From assembly GCF_004322705.1 (NCBI RefSeq), contig NZ_SIZZ01000001.1, positions 310,001 to 374,000 on the forward strand: a stretch of DNA of 64,000 nucleotides. The letters are read 5' to 3'. The position numbers and the translations under genes are program-made. The stretch comes from Dyella terrae (lineage in GTDB: Bacteria; Pseudomonadota; Gammaproteobacteria; Xanthomonadales; Rhodanobacteraceae). Positions 53,714 to 62,675 of this stretch are shown here, one piece after another. The notes beneath the pieces are model-generated. The model did no database searches, was not told the origin of the DNA, and saw only the letters and a program-made list of their open reading frames with translations. Position 1 is the first letter of the stretch. Every line of letters starts with the position of its first letter.

Positions 53714-54346
53714 ATGAAGAAATCCCCGCTCGTCGTTGTCCTGCCGGTCCTGGCTCTTTCCGCCTTGTTGCTTTCCGGCTGCGGCATGTTCCGCTCGCAG
53801 AAGCAGTGGGAAACCGCCAAGCAGGAATCGCCGCTTGAGATCCCGCCGGGCCTCGACACCCCCAACAGCAGCGCCGCCCTGGTGATCCCGGAGCCGGGCG
53901 CCAACAACCCGACCTCCAATGGCGCGACCGCTCGCGTCGGCCAGAACACCGGTGCCGCCGTCATCGCTGACGGCTTCGTGCTGGGCGACAGCGTCGACAG
54001 CGCCTACCGCCGCGTCGGTCAGGCCCTGGAGCAAGGTGATATCGGCCAGGTCGTCGCGCACGACGACGATGCCCATACGTACACGCTCGCCGTAGTCGCT
54101 TCGGGCGCGCCCGCCCAGAAGTCCAGCTTCTTCGGCCGCATGTTCGGCAGCGGCAAGAAGGACGAGGCAACGGCTCCGACGGCTCCGGCCGCCAAGGATG
54201 CCGGCGGTGCGACCGGGCCGGCCCCGCGCCAGGTCCAGGTCACGATCAACGCCAGCGGCCAGACCGGCAGCGAGATTCGTGCCCAGGGCGATGCTGCGGC
54301 CGTGGCCAAGGTCATCGATTCGCTGAAGTCGCGTCTCGGCGGCTGA
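53714..54346 (+). CDS. Short BamC-like outer membrane lipoprotein
   Basis: 210-aa lipoprotein: signal peptide and lipobox LLLSGC (Cys at 23). The segment after it, SPLEIPPGLDTP, matches the N-terminal BamC region that docks on BamD, and gene order after dapA is that of bamC. Only one downstream domain is visible (FVLGDSVDSAYRRVGQALE to the C-terminus, interrupted by an Ala/Thr/Lys-rich linker), whereas E. coli BamC (344 aa) has two. Most likely a reduced BamC. Confidence 0.75.
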   Translation: MKKSPLVVVLPVLALSALLLSGCGMFRSQKQWETAKQESPLEIPPGLDTPNSSAALVIPEPGANNPTSNGATARVGQNTGAAVIADGFVLGDSVDSAYRRVGQALEQGDIGQVVAHDDDAHTYTLAVVASGAPAQKSSFFGRMFGSGKKDEATAPTAPAAKDAGGATGPAPRQVQVTINASGQTGSEIRAQGDAAAVAKVIDSLKSRLGG

Positions 54347-54370
54347 TCGCCGGCAACATCGTTTCGAACG

Positions 54371-54393
54371 ACGCCGCCTTCGGGCGGCGTTTT
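54371..54393 (+). terminator. Intrinsic terminator after the bamC-like gene
   Basis: ACGCCGCC-TTCG-GGCGGCGT (54371-54390) with the extra-stable TTCG tetraloop, then TTT. Confidence 0.88.
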
Positions 54394-54443
54394 CGTTGGC
54401 GGGCGGGGATAATCGACGCTCCACCTCCGCATGGGCTGCCACC

Positions 54444-54989
54444 ATGGCCGTCACACCGGGGCGCCATATCCGGCGCCTGCGCCGACTTCTCGGCATCAAA
54501 CAGGTTGATCTTGCCGCCCGACTGTCGGTCACCCAATCGACGTTGTCGCGCTGGGAGAACGGCGTGTGGCCGGTGTCCGGGGCGCAGTACGACCAGGTCC
54601 TGGATCTGCTTCAGTCCGAGGGCCCCGCCGTCGATCCCTTGCTGCGCCGGCTGGTGGAATCGTCGTCGCTCAGGATGCACCTTATCTGCGATCGGACGCA
54701 TCGCCTGCTGGCCGCCTCGCCGTCGCGTTGTGAGGCTTGGCGGTTGTCGGTGGCCGATTTGGCCGGAAGTTCGATGCTTCGTTATGCGACTGATTCGATC
54801 CTTGACGCCGAGGCGGCCTTGCACGACACGGACTGGTTCGACCGTCCCTCCGTCATGCGCGAACTGGAGACCGGAAGCAACGCAAGCGATGATGTGCCGA
54901 TCGTTGCCAGCCGCGCCGTGTGGGAGCGATTGTGGCTTGCCGATGGCACGGCGGTTCGCCTCGTGACGACCTTGCCCGATCACGCATAA
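54444..54989 (+). CDS. XRE-family helix-turn-helix regulator
   Basis: 181-aa protein with an N-terminal Cro/CI helix-turn-helix (HIRRLRRLLGIKQVDLAARLSVTQSTLSRWENG, residues 6-40) and a C-terminal region of about 110 residues that may be a small-ligand (PAS-like) sensor fold (LICDRTHRLLAASPSRCEAW). Target unknown; the epimerase gene follows 69 bp later in the same direction and is a candidate. The start at 54444 places the HTH at the N-terminus. Confidence 0.8.
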   Translation: MAVTPGRHIRRLRRLLGIKQVDLAARLSVTQSTLSRWENGVWPVSGAQYDQVLDLLQSEGPAVDPLLRRLVESSSLRMHLICDRTHRLLAASPSRCEAWRLSVADLAGSSMLRYATDSILDAEAALHDTDWFDRPSVMRELETGSNASDDVPIVASRAVWERLWLADGTAVRLVTTLPDHA

Positions 54990-55058
54990 AACATGCGTTT
55001 CGACGCCGGCCACGCGTGCTTAGACTGGTGGTCCCGGTAAGCCACGTTGAAACAGCCA

Positions 55059-56060
55059 ATGACGATTGTCGTTACAGGAAGTGCGGGGCACCTTGGCGAA
55101 GGCCTGATGCGCACGTTGCGTGCCGCAGGGCGCGACGCCATTGGACTCGACATCAAAGCCTCGCCCTTCACCGATCGTGTGGGTTCGGTCACGGATCGGG
55201 ACGTCGTGCGCGACGTATTGCGTGGTGCCAGCTCGGTGATCCACGCGGCGACGCTGCACAAGCCCCACGTCGTGACGCACGCCCACCAGCAATTCATCGA
55301 TACCAATGTCAGCGGCACGTTGTGCCTGCTCGAGTGCGCTGTTGAGGCGAAGGTCGGGTGCTTCGTATTCACCAGCACGACCAGCACCTTCGGGACGGCG
55401 CTGAACCCCGCGCCAGGCGAACCTGCTGCCTGGATTACGGAGGGCGTAGTGCCCGTGCCGAAGAACATCTACGGCGCGACGAAGCTTGGCGCCGAGCACC
55501 TGTGCGAGATGTTTGCCCACAAGAAACGGTTGCCAGTGGTGGTGCTGCGGACGTCGCGCTTCTTTCCGGAAGAGGACGATTCGGCCAGCGTGCGTCAGCG
55601 CTTCAGTCTGGACAATGCCCAGCTCAATGAGCTGCTGTATCGGCGCGTGGACCTCGACGATCTGGTCCAGGCCCACCTGCTGGCCCTGGAGCACGCGGCC
55701 CGGCTCGGATTCGGGCGTTTCATCGTCTCGGCCCCCAGTCCGTTCCGTCACGAACATCTCGCGACGCTTCGTCGGCACCCCTGGGATGTCGTTCGCGGCC
55801 TGTTTCCGGACGCGCAGTCGATTTACGGGGACCGGGGCTGGTCCATGTTCGATGAACTGGATCGGGTCTATGTCAGCCAGTCGGCTGTCGAATCACTGGG
55901 CTGGCGCCCTCGTTATGACTATGCCCATGCTCTCGCACATGTGGCGGCCGGGCGCGATTTCCGAAGTCCCCTGGCCGTGGCCGTGGGGCGCAAGGGCTAC
56001 CACGACGTCGCGTTTGAGAACGGGCCCTATCCGGTCGAACAAGTCCCGGACCGGAGATAG
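55059..56060 (+). CDS. NAD-dependent epimerase/dehydratase family protein
   Basis: 333-aa extended short-chain dehydrogenase. Cofactor loop TGSAGHLGEG, YxxxK in IYGATKLGAEHL, TSTTSTFG with the catalytic Ser/Thr. The N-terminus MTIVVTGSAG suggests ATG at 55059; a TTG at 55047 has a better-placed GGTAAG and would add four residues. Substrate unknown; not in a sugar-nucleotide or polysaccharide cluster. Confidence 0.82.
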   Translation: MTIVVTGSAGHLGEGLMRTLRAAGRDAIGLDIKASPFTDRVGSVTDRDVVRDVLRGASSVIHAATLHKPHVVTHAHQQFIDTNVSGTLCLLECAVEAKVGCFVFTSTTSTFGTALNPAPGEPAAWITEGVVPVPKNIYGATKLGAEHLCEMFAHKKRLPVVVLRTSRFFPEEDDSASVRQRFSLDNAQLNELLYRRVDLDDLVQAHLLALEHAARLGFGRFIVSAPSPFRHEHLATLRRHPWDVVRGLFPDAQSIYGDRGWSMFDELDRVYVSQSAVESLGWRPRYDYAHALAHVAAGRDFRSPLAVAVGRKGYHDVAFENGPYPVEQVPDRR

Positions 56061-56093
56061 ACGGTGTGGACTGACACCCGTCCCCAACGAAAA

Positions 56094-56118
56094 AGCCGCC
56101 CGATGGGGCGGCTTCTTT
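56094..56118. terminator. Bidirectional terminator between epimerase gene and fdxA
   Basis: AGCCGCCC-GATG-GGGCGGCT (56094-56113); T-rich on the plus side (CTTTCC) and A-rich before it (AACGAAAA), so it can end both convergent genes. Confidence 0.85.
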
Positions 56119-56137
56119 CCCGGGGCGAGGCGGGCAC

Positions 56138-56461
56138 TCAGCGCTGCAGCAGGTCCAGCTTGCCGGGCTTGTTTTCCCAGTCCTTCGCGTCGGGCAGGCC
56201 ATCCTTGCGCTCGGTGATCACCGGCCAGCTCTTGGCCAGATCGGCGTTCAGGGCGACAAAATTCTCCTGGCCCGCGGGGACGTCGTCCTCAGGATAGATG
56301 GCATTGATCGGGCATTCCGGCTCGCAAAGGGTGCAGTCGATGCACTCGTCCGGATTGATCACCAGGAAGTTCGGGCCTTCATGGAAGGCGTCGACAGGGC
56401 AAACCTCGACACAATCCGTGTATTTGCACTTGATGCAGTTGTCGGTGACGACAAAGGTCAT
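56138..56461 (-). CDS. fdxA: 7Fe/8Fe ferredoxin FdxA
   Basis: 107-aa two-cluster ferredoxin. First cluster [18 protein letters not shown] has the spacing of a [3Fe-4S]/[4Fe-4S] site, second cluster [16 protein letters not shown], and a C-terminal extension ([14 protein letters not shown]) typical of FdxA/Azotobacter FdI types. Low-potential electron carrier; partner unknown. No clear ribosome site. Confidence 0.94.
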   Translation of the reverse strand: MTFVVTDNCIKCKYTDCVEVCPVDAFHEGPNFLVINPDECIDCTLCEPECPINAIYPEDDVPAGQENFVALNADLAKSWPVITERKDGLPDAKDWENKPGKLDLLQR

Positions 56462-56519
56462 GCTGAGCGTGCCTGTGCGTGCCTATACAAATCGGGCCGG
56501 GCCCGTTCAGGCCGGGAAG

Positions 56520-56595
56520 TGGCGCTCCCTACGAGGTTCGAACTCGTGTTCCCGCCTTGAGAGGGCGGTGTCCTAGACCACTAGACGAAGGGAGC
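56520..56595 (-). tRNA. tRNA-Glu (anticodon CUC)
   Basis: 76 nt with encoded CCA. Acceptor GCTCCCT/AGGGAGC, anticodon stem CCGCC/GGCGG around CTCTCAA giving CTC (reads GAG), T-arm ACGAG-TTCGAAC-CTCGT. Preceded by a good promoter. Confidence 0.95.
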
Positions 56596-56615
56596 GAAAA
56601 GCACCGGAGCGCGCT

Positions 56616-56643
56616 AGTATAGCGGAATTGTCTGGTCCGGCAA
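56616..56643 (-). promoter_or_regulatory. Sigma-70 promoter of tRNA-Glu
   Basis: Minus strand TTGCCG (56643-56638), 16-bp spacer, TATACT (56621-56616), about 20 bp before the mature tRNA. Confidence 0.8.
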
Positions 56644-56751
56644 TGCCCGGGTCACGACGGATTCATGCCCGCAAGTCGTTCAATGGCGTGCCCCTGGCCG
56701 CCGAAGCACTTCCGGCTTGTGGGGCCCTCTGGCTGCAAGGATTCAAACCGC

Positions 56752-58110
56752 TTGAACTTGAAAGCAAGGAACGACGCCACGCCAACGCTGCGCATCATTC
56801 CGCGCGAGCAGCACAACATCTCGCGCAAGAACATCAGCAAAGCCGCGCTGCGCGTGTTGTACCGACTCAACGAAGCGGGCTTCGATGCCTATCTCGTTGG
56901 CGGTGCCGTGCGCGACCTGCTGCTTGGCGGTCACCCCAAGGATTTCGACGTGGCCACCAACGCCACGCCGGATGAGGTCAAGAAACTGTTCCGCAACTGC
57001 CGTCTGATCGGCAGACGCTTCCGGCTCGCCCACGTTGTCTATGGGCCGGAGATCATCGAAGTGGCCACGTTCCGTGGTACCGGTGAGGAAGACAGCGAGG
57101 GGGATCGTCACATCGTCGATGGCCGCATCGTGCGCGACAACGTGTGGGGTACGATCGAGGAAGACGCGATTCGCCGTGACTTCCGCGTCAACGCGCTCTA
57201 TTACGACATCAGCGATTTCTCGGTGCGCGATTACGTCGGCGGCATACAGGACGTGGAAGATCGCGTGCTGCACCTCATCGGTGACCCGGCGACGCGTTAT
57301 CGCGAAGATCCGGTGCGCATGCTGCGTGCCGTGAGGCTCGCCGCCAAGCTCAACTTCCGTATCGACGAGCGCGCCTCGGCCCCGTTCGAGGAACTAGGCC
57401 CGCTGTTGCTGGATGCCTCACCGGCGCGTCTGTTCGACGAATCGCTCAAGATGTTCCTGGCCGGTCATGGTCTCAAGAGCTTCCGCATGCTCGAACAGAC
57501 GGGCCTGCTCAAGTTCATGTTCCCGGCCACGGCGCGCGCCCTGAAGCGTGGTGACAAGGCGCTGCGTATCCTGATCGAGCAAGGCCTGTCCAATACCGAC
57601 GCCCGCGTCGTGGAAGGCAAGTCGGTGACCCCGGCCTTCCTCTTCGCCGTGCTGCTGTGGGGCGAAGTGCGTGACCTCGCCCACGCCTGGATGGTCAAGG
57701 GCGTGGATGCGAACGACGCCTGGGGCCGCGCGACGGCAAATGTGATTGCCGAGCAATGCCAGCGCGTGGCGATTCCGCGTCGCTTCACGCTGACGATGGA
57801 AGAAATCTGGTCGCTGCAGCCGCGCTTCGAGCAGGTGCAGCGCAAGAAGGTGTTCCGCCTGATGGCGCATCCGCGCTTCCGCGCCGCCTTCGATTTCCTG
57901 GCCCTGCGCGCCGCCGAGTCGCCGGCCATTCGCGAATTGGGTGAATGGTGGGCGCACGCCCAGCAGCTGCCGCATGAAACGCTGGCCGCAGCGCTGGCGG
58001 GTGTCACCTCGCCGCCGGAGTCGGGCGGAAAGAGTGAGGCGGTCAGTGCCGCGCCGAAAAAGCGCCGCCGTCGTCGCAAACCCAGTGGCGGAAAGTCGGG
58101 CGCAGCGTGA
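56752..58110 (+). CDS. pcnB: Poly(A) polymerase I
   Basis: 452-aa class II nucleotidyltransferase that adds 3' poly(A) tails to RNA and promotes decay. Catalytic GGAVRDLLLG and KDFDVATNATP (DxD), IRRDFRVNALYYD, RNA-binding helical region, and a basic Arg/Lys-rich C-terminal tail (KKRRRRRKPSGGK). A TTG at 56752 with AAGGA 10 nt upstream gives a family-like N-terminus just before IIPREQHNISRK; the ATG at 56665 would add 29 atypical residues. Overlaps folK by GTGA, as in E. coli. Confidence 0.93.
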   Translation: MNLKARNDATPTLRIIPREQHNISRKNISKAALRVLYRLNEAGFDAYLVGGAVRDLLLGGHPKDFDVATNATPDEVKKLFRNCRLIGRRFRLAHVVYGPEIIEVATFRGTGEEDSEGDRHIVDGRIVRDNVWGTIEEDAIRRDFRVNALYYDISDFSVRDYVGGIQDVEDRVLHLIGDPATRYREDPVRMLRAVRLAAKLNFRIDERASAPFEELGPLLLDASPARLFDESLKMFLAGHGLKSFRMLEQTGLLKFMFPATARALKRGDKALRILIEQGLSNTDARVVEGKSVTPAFLFAVLLWGEVRDLAHAWMVKGVDANDAWGRATANVIAEQCQRVAIPRRFTLTMEEIWSLQPRFEQVQRKKVFRLMAHPRFRAAFDFLALRAAESPAIRELGEWWAHAQQLPHETLAAALAGVTSPPESGGKSEAVSAAPKKRRRRRKPSGGKSGAA

Positions 58111-58586
58111 CCACCGCCTACATCGCCCTGGGAAGCAATCTTGGGGATTCCGAAGCGCATCTGGAGCAGGCCGCCGATGCGCTGAACCAGTTGCCGGATA
58201 CGCGCGTGACGGCGACGTCGCGCCTTTTCCGCACGCCGCCCTGGGGCCCCATCGCGCAGCCGCCGTTCCTCAATGCGGTGGTCGCCGTCGAGACAGGCCT
58301 GTCCCCCCACGCGCTGCTGGCATCCATGCTCGGAATCGAGCGCGCCGCCGGCCGCATTCGCGACCAGCGCTGGGGGCCGAGAACGCTTGATCTGGATCTG
58401 CTCCACATGGAGGGCGTGTCGCTGCATGACGAGGTTCTGACCTTGCCGCATCCGCGCATCGCCGAGCGTGCCTTCGTCCTGCTTCCACTCAACGACGTGG
58501 CGCCCAATCTGGTCATTCCGGGGCAGGGCGTCGTCGCCGACCTGCTGGCCGTGGCCGACCAGGCCGGCTGCGAGGTCATTCCTTGA
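58107..58586 (+). CDS. folK: 6-hydroxymethyl-7,8-dihydropterin pyrophosphokinase
   Basis: 159-aa folate-pathway enzyme. AYIALGSNLGDSEAHLEQA, PPWGPIAQPPFLNAVV, RWGPRTLDLDLL and LPHPRIAERAFVLLPL are all conserved. GTG start overlaps the pcnB stop, so translation is coupled. Confidence 0.96.
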   Translation: MTTAYIALGSNLGDSEAHLEQAADALNQLPDTRVTATSRLFRTPPWGPIAQPPFLNAVVAVETGLSPHALLASMLGIERAAGRIRDQRWGPRTLDLDLLHMEGVSLHDEVLTLPHPRIAERAFVLLPLNDVAPNLVIPGQGVVADLLAVADQAGCEVIP

Positions 58587-58642
58587 GCCTTTCACACCCC
58601 TAGGCCGATAATCCCGGCTTGCCTTCCCCGCAAGGATTCCCC

Positions 58643-59473
58643 GTGTACGTCCAGAATGCCCAGGCGCCCGCCCGCAAAACCGTGACCGTTCCTGGCCTGC
58701 GCGCCATGAAGGCCGAAGGCAAGCGCATCGTGATGCTGACCTGCTACGACTTCAGCTTCGCCTCGCAGATGGAAATGGCCGGCATCGACGTGGTGCTGGT
58801 GGGTGATTCGCTCGGCATGGTGGTACAGGGACAAAGCAGCACGCTGCCGGTGACGCTGGACCACATGGTCTATCACACCGCCGCCGTTGCCCGTGGCCTC
58901 AAGTCCACCCTGCTGGTCACCGATCTGCCGTTCATGAGCGATCGCGACGTGCCGCACGCACTGGAGGCTGGCGCACGCATCGTGGGTGAGGGTGGTGCCG
59001 CCATGGTCAAGATCGAAGGTGCCGCACCACATATCCTCGAGATCATCCAGGCCCTCGATGAGCGCGTGATTCCGGTGTGCGCGCACCTCGGGCTGACGCC
59101 GCAGTCAGTGCACAAGTTCGGCGGCTTCCGTATCCAGGGCCGCGACCAGGATGCCGCCGATCGCGTGGTGGCCGAAGCCAAGGCCGTCGAGGCGGCCGGT
59201 GCGCAGTTGCTGGTGCTTGAAGGCGTGCCGTCGTCGCTGGGCAAGCGCGTGACGGACGCCGTTTCCATCCCGGTCATTGGCATCGGCGCCGGCCCGGATT
59301 GCGATGGCCAGGTGCTGGTGTTGCACGACATGCTGGGCGTCACGCCCGGCAAGCGCCCGAAGTTCAGCAAGGATTTTCTCGCAGGACGCGACTCTGTCGC
59401 GGCGGCTTTCGCCGCCTATGCCGAGGACGTGCGAAATGGCGCGTTCCCGGCTCCCGAACACTGCTTCAACTGA
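58643..59473 (+). CDS. panB: 3-methyl-2-oxobutanoate hydroxymethyltransferase
   Basis: 276-aa TIM-barrel enzyme forming ketopantoate, first step of pantothenate synthesis. MLTCYDFSFASQME, VGDSLGMVVQG, KIEGA, HLGLTPQSVHKFGGF and IGIGAGPDCDGQVLVLHDMLG are signature segments. GTG start at 58643 follows AAGG; the frame opening at 58619 is less likely. Ten bp before panC. Confidence 0.96.
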   Translation: MYVQNAQAPARKTVTVPGLRAMKAEGKRIVMLTCYDFSFASQMEMAGIDVVLVGDSLGMVVQGQSSTLPVTLDHMVYHTAAVARGLKSTLLVTDLPFMSDRDVPHALEAGARIVGEGGAAMVKIEGAAPHILEIIQALDERVIPVCAHLGLTPQSVHKFGGFRIQGRDQDAADRVVAEAKAVEAAGAQLLVLEGVPSSLGKRVTDAVSIPVIGIGAGPDCDGQVLVLHDMLGVTPGKRPKFSKDFLAGRDSVAAAFAAYAEDVRNGAFPAPEHCFN

Positions 59474-59482
59474 GAGAACTCC

Positions 59483-60328
59483 ATGCAAACCGTGCAAGAT
59501 GCCGCCGCGCTGCGCGCCTTGATCCGTGGCTGGCGCGCGCAGGGCCAGACGGTGGGCTTCGTGCCCACGATGGGTAACCTGCATGCCGGGCACTATTCGC
59601 TGATCAAGGTGGCGCGCGCCCGCGCCGATCGCGTGGTGGCGAGCGTGTTCGTCAATCCGACCCAGTTCGGTCCCAACGAAGATTTCGAGCGCTACCCGCG
59701 CACCCTGACCCAGGACCAGGTTGGCCTGGCCGAAAACGGTTGCGACCTGCTGTTCGCGCCGGAAGTGGCCACGATGTACCCGTTCGGCATGGGACAGAGC
59801 GTGTCACTGCACGTCCCCGGCATTACCGATACGCTGGAAGGCGCCCATCGCCCGGGTCACTTCGACGGCGTGGCGACCGTGGTCTGCAAGTTGTTCAACC
59901 TGGTTCAGCCGGATATCGCCGTCTTTGGACAGAAGGATTTCCAGCAGCTCAAGGTCATCGAGCGCATGGTGAAGGACCTGTCCCTGCCGGTGAAGGTCAT
60001 GGGCTCGGCCACGTCGCGCGCCGACGACGGCCTGGCCCTCAGCTCCCGCAACCAGTACCTCAGCGCCGAGGAGCGGCTCCTGGCGCCGCATATCCACGCC
60101 ACGCTGGGGCAGATGCGTGACCTTATGGCCAAGGGGCATGCCTGGCGGGTGGTCGAGCAGGCCGCCACGGCCAAACTGACCAAGCTGGGTTTCGAGCCCG
60201 ATTACACGGCCATCCGCCGTGTCGAAGACCTCTCCGAGCCGGCCGATGACGAGAAAACCGGCCTGGTGGCCCTGATCGCGGCCCGCCTCGGCAAGACGCG
60301 CCTGATCGACAACTTGTCCTTCGACTGA
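59483..60328 (+). CDS. panC: Pantothenate synthetase
   Basis: 281-aa ATP-dependent ligase of pantoate and beta-alanine. Class I-like motif VPTMGNLHAGHYSLI, VFVNPTQFGPNEDFERYPRT, FGQKDFQQLKVI and LSSRNQYLS (KMSKS equivalent). Normal length. Part of panB-panC-panD. Confidence 0.96.
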   Translation: MQTVQDAAALRALIRGWRAQGQTVGFVPTMGNLHAGHYSLIKVARARADRVVASVFVNPTQFGPNEDFERYPRTLTQDQVGLAENGCDLLFAPEVATMYPFGMGQSVSLHVPGITDTLEGAHRPGHFDGVATVVCKLFNLVQPDIAVFGQKDFQQLKVIERMVKDLSLPVKVMGSATSRADDGLALSSRNQYLSAEERLLAPHIHATLGQMRDLMAKGHAWRVVEQAATAKLTKLGFEPDYTAIRRVEDLSEPADDEKTGLVALIAARLGKTRLIDNLSFD

Positions 60329-60429
60329 CCCGCCCCCAATTAGCCGCCATCTGGCACCGATGTTGCGGTGCACGGTCGACGGCTAGATAATTGCGGGCTA
60401 CGCAGACGGTTTCTGCTGGAAGTAACGTC

Positions 60430-60816
60430 ATGAATCTGAACATGCTCAAGGCCAAGATCCACCGCGCGACGGTGACCCATGCCGAGCTGCATTACGAAGG
60501 CTCCATTGCCATCGACGGCCTGCTGCTCGATGCCTCCGGCATTCGCGAGTACGAGCAGATCCATGCCTGGAACATCAACAACGGCAAGCGCTTCGTCACC
60601 TATGCGCTGCGTGCCGAAGAGGGGTCGGGCATTATTTCGGTGAACGGCAGCGCCGCCCACCGCGCCCAGCCGGGCGACCTGGTCATCATCGCGGCCTTCT
60701 GCCAGCTCTCGGAAGCCGAAGTCGAGCAGTTCCAGCCGATGCTGGTGTACGTGGACGCCGACAACCGCATCTCGCACACGAACCGTTCCATCCCCAAGCA
60801 GATGGCCGCCGCCTGA
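60430..60816 (+). CDS. panD: Aspartate 1-decarboxylase
   Basis: 128-aa pyruvoyl enzyme that makes beta-alanine. Self-cleavage site Gly24-Ser25 in HYEGSIAID generates the pyruvoyl group; [20 protein letters not shown] and Tyr in [10 protein letters not shown] are conserved. Start at 60430, 101 bp after panC. Completes the pantothenate operon. Confidence 0.96.
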   Translation: MNLNMLKAKIHRATVTHAELHYEGSIAIDGLLLDASGIREYEQIHAWNINNGKRFVTYALRAEEGSGIISVNGSAAHRAQPGDLVIIAAFCQLSEAEVEQFQPMLVYVDADNRISHTNRSIPKQMAAA

Positions 60817-60860
60817 TCGCGCCGGCGGACCGCCTCCAGCGGCCCGTGACCGTTCGAACA

Positions 60861-60884
60861 TGACGCCCGCTGATGCGGGCGTCA
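60861..60884 (+). terminator. Hairpin after panD
   Basis: Perfect 10-bp stem TGACGCCCGC/GCGGGCGTCA (60861-60870, 60875-60884), loop TGAT, no long T run. The core resembles the hairpin after recA. Confidence 0.65.
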
Positions 60885-61034
60885 TGCTGTCCGGGCCCCG
60901 CCGTGGCGAAGGAGGGCGGCAGGCTGGAGCACGCTTGGTGCGCAGCACCGTAAATCGGTGGGGCTTGCCCCCTACGCAGCGACGGTAAAGCCGTTCTAAG
61001 ATCGGGGTTCTGTTCCGCATTGCAACGAGAGCCC

Positions 61035-62663
61035 ATGTCGCCCCAGCGCAGTCCGTCCTTCCTGGCAGAGCACGTCGAGCGCCTTTCGCGCATCCATCTG
61101 CGCGACCTCCTCAAGGACACCGAGCGCGGTGACCGCCTGCGCTATCGCGTGGGCCCGGTGCTGCTCGACCTCAGTCGCCAGAAAATCGACGGCCTCGCCT
61201 GGAAGGCACTGGGCGAGCACGTCGAGGCCAGTGACTGGCAGGGCGCTCGTGACGCCATGTTCAGTGGTGCCCCGATCAATACCTCGGAGAACCGGGCGGT
61301 GCTGCACACCGCGCTGCGCGCCAGCGGATCCCGCCTGCCGTCGCCGGCGCCGCGCGAAGTCCTGCAGGAAGTCGAAGAGACCCTGCAACGCATCGAACGC
61401 CTGATCCAGGCGATCGAGCGCGGCGAAGCCGCCAGCATGGGCCTGCCGACGACGATCACCGACGTGGTCAATATCGGCATCGGCGGTTCGGACCTCGGTC
61501 CCCGCCTGGCCGTGCGTGCTTTGACGCCTTTCCATGTGCCGAATCTGCGCAGCCATTTCCTCACCAACGTCGATGGCCAGGCCGCGCATGAATTGATGCG
61601 TCAGCTCGATCCGAGCCGCACGCTCGTGATTGTCGTATCCAAGACCTTCACCACGCAGGAAACGCTGCTCAACGGCAACGTCATGCGCGACTGGATCATG
61701 CGCTCGTACGATGGCGACCCGCGCGCCGCGGCGCGCCATTTCCTCGCGGTCAGTGCCAACACGGCCGAGGCCGAGCGCTGGGGCGTGCCGACCGCGCATA
61801 TCTACCCGATGTGGGATTTCGTCGGTGGTCGTTTCTCCATGTGGTCGGCGGTGGGCTTGTCGCTTGCACTTGCGATTGGCATGGAACACTTCCGCTCCCT
61901 GCTGGCTGGTGCCGCGCGCATCGACGACCACTTCCGCAGCGCGCCGTGGCATGAAAACCTGCCGGTCGTGCTGAGCCTGGTCGAATTCTGGAACCGCAAT
62001 GGCATGGGCACGACGAGCCGGGCGGTGGTGCCGTATGCCGACCTGCTGTCCGACCTGACGTCGTATCTGCAGCAGTTGGAGATGGAAAGTCTCGGCAAGC
62101 AGGTGACGCCGGCCGGCGAACCCGTGGCGCAGTCGACCTCGCCGGTGGTGTGGGGCAGCGTCGGCACGAACGCGCAGCACGCGTATTTCCAGTCGCTGCA
62201 CCAGGGCACCGACGTCGTGCCGCTCGAATTCATCGGCGTTGTTCGCCCGGCGCATCCGCTGCGTAGCAATCACGATGCGCTGTTGTCGAACTTGCTCGCG
62301 CAGGCTGCGGCGCTCGCCCTGGGTAAGACCTTCGACGAAGCCCTTGAGGAGTCTCCCGCTGGCGATGATCAGGCACGTCGCGTGCTGGCCGCCCAGCGCA
62401 CGTTCCCCGGCGATCGTCCGAGCACCGTCATGTTGCTCGACTCCCTGGCGCCGGAGAGTCTTGGCGCATTGATTGCGCTCTATGAGCACAAGGTTTTCAT
62501 GCTCGGTCACCTGTGGGGCATCAACGCCTTCGACCAGTGGGGCGTGGAGCTGGGCAAGTCCATTGCCCGTCAGATCATGCCGGCGCTCGACGGTTCGTCG
62601 GACGACCTGAGCGCATTCGACTCCGGCACGCGCGCGTTGATCGAGGTGATTCGGGAGCGTTGA
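61035..62663 (+). CDS. pgi: Glucose-6-phosphate isomerase
   Basis: 542-aa glycolytic isomerase. VNIGIGGSDLGPRL, VVSKTFTTQETL, GGRFSMWSAVGLS (family signature 1), HDALLSNLLAQAAAL and GINAFDQWGVELGKSIA (signature 2) are intact. Start at 61035 (ACGAGAG upstream); frame opening at 61020 is a TTG. Convergent with queG, 12 bp apart. Confidence 0.96.
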   Translation: MSPQRSPSFLAEHVERLSRIHLRDLLKDTERGDRLRYRVGPVLLDLSRQKIDGLAWKALGEHVEASDWQGARDAMFSGAPINTSENRAVLHTALRASGSRLPSPAPREVLQEVEETLQRIERLIQAIERGEAASMGLPTTITDVVNIGIGGSDLGPRLAVRALTPFHVPNLRSHFLTNVDGQAAHELMRQLDPSRTLVIVVSKTFTTQETLLNGNVMRDWIMRSYDGDPRAAARHFLAVSANTAEAERWGVPTAHIYPMWDFVGGRFSMWSAVGLSLALAIGMEHFRSLLAGAARIDDHFRSAPWHENLPVVLSLVEFWNRNGMGTTSRAVVPYADLLSDLTSYLQQLEMESLGKQVTPAGEPVAQSTSPVVWGSVGTNAQHAYFQSLHQGTDVVPLEFIGVVRPAHPLRSNHDALLSNLLAQAAALALGKTFDEALEESPAGDDQARRVLAAQRTFPGDRPSTVMLLDSLAPESLGALIALYEHKVFMLGHLWGINAFDQWGVELGKSIARQIMPALDGSSDDLSAFDSGTRALIEVIRER

Positions 62664-62675
62664 GTTCCGTGGCGC

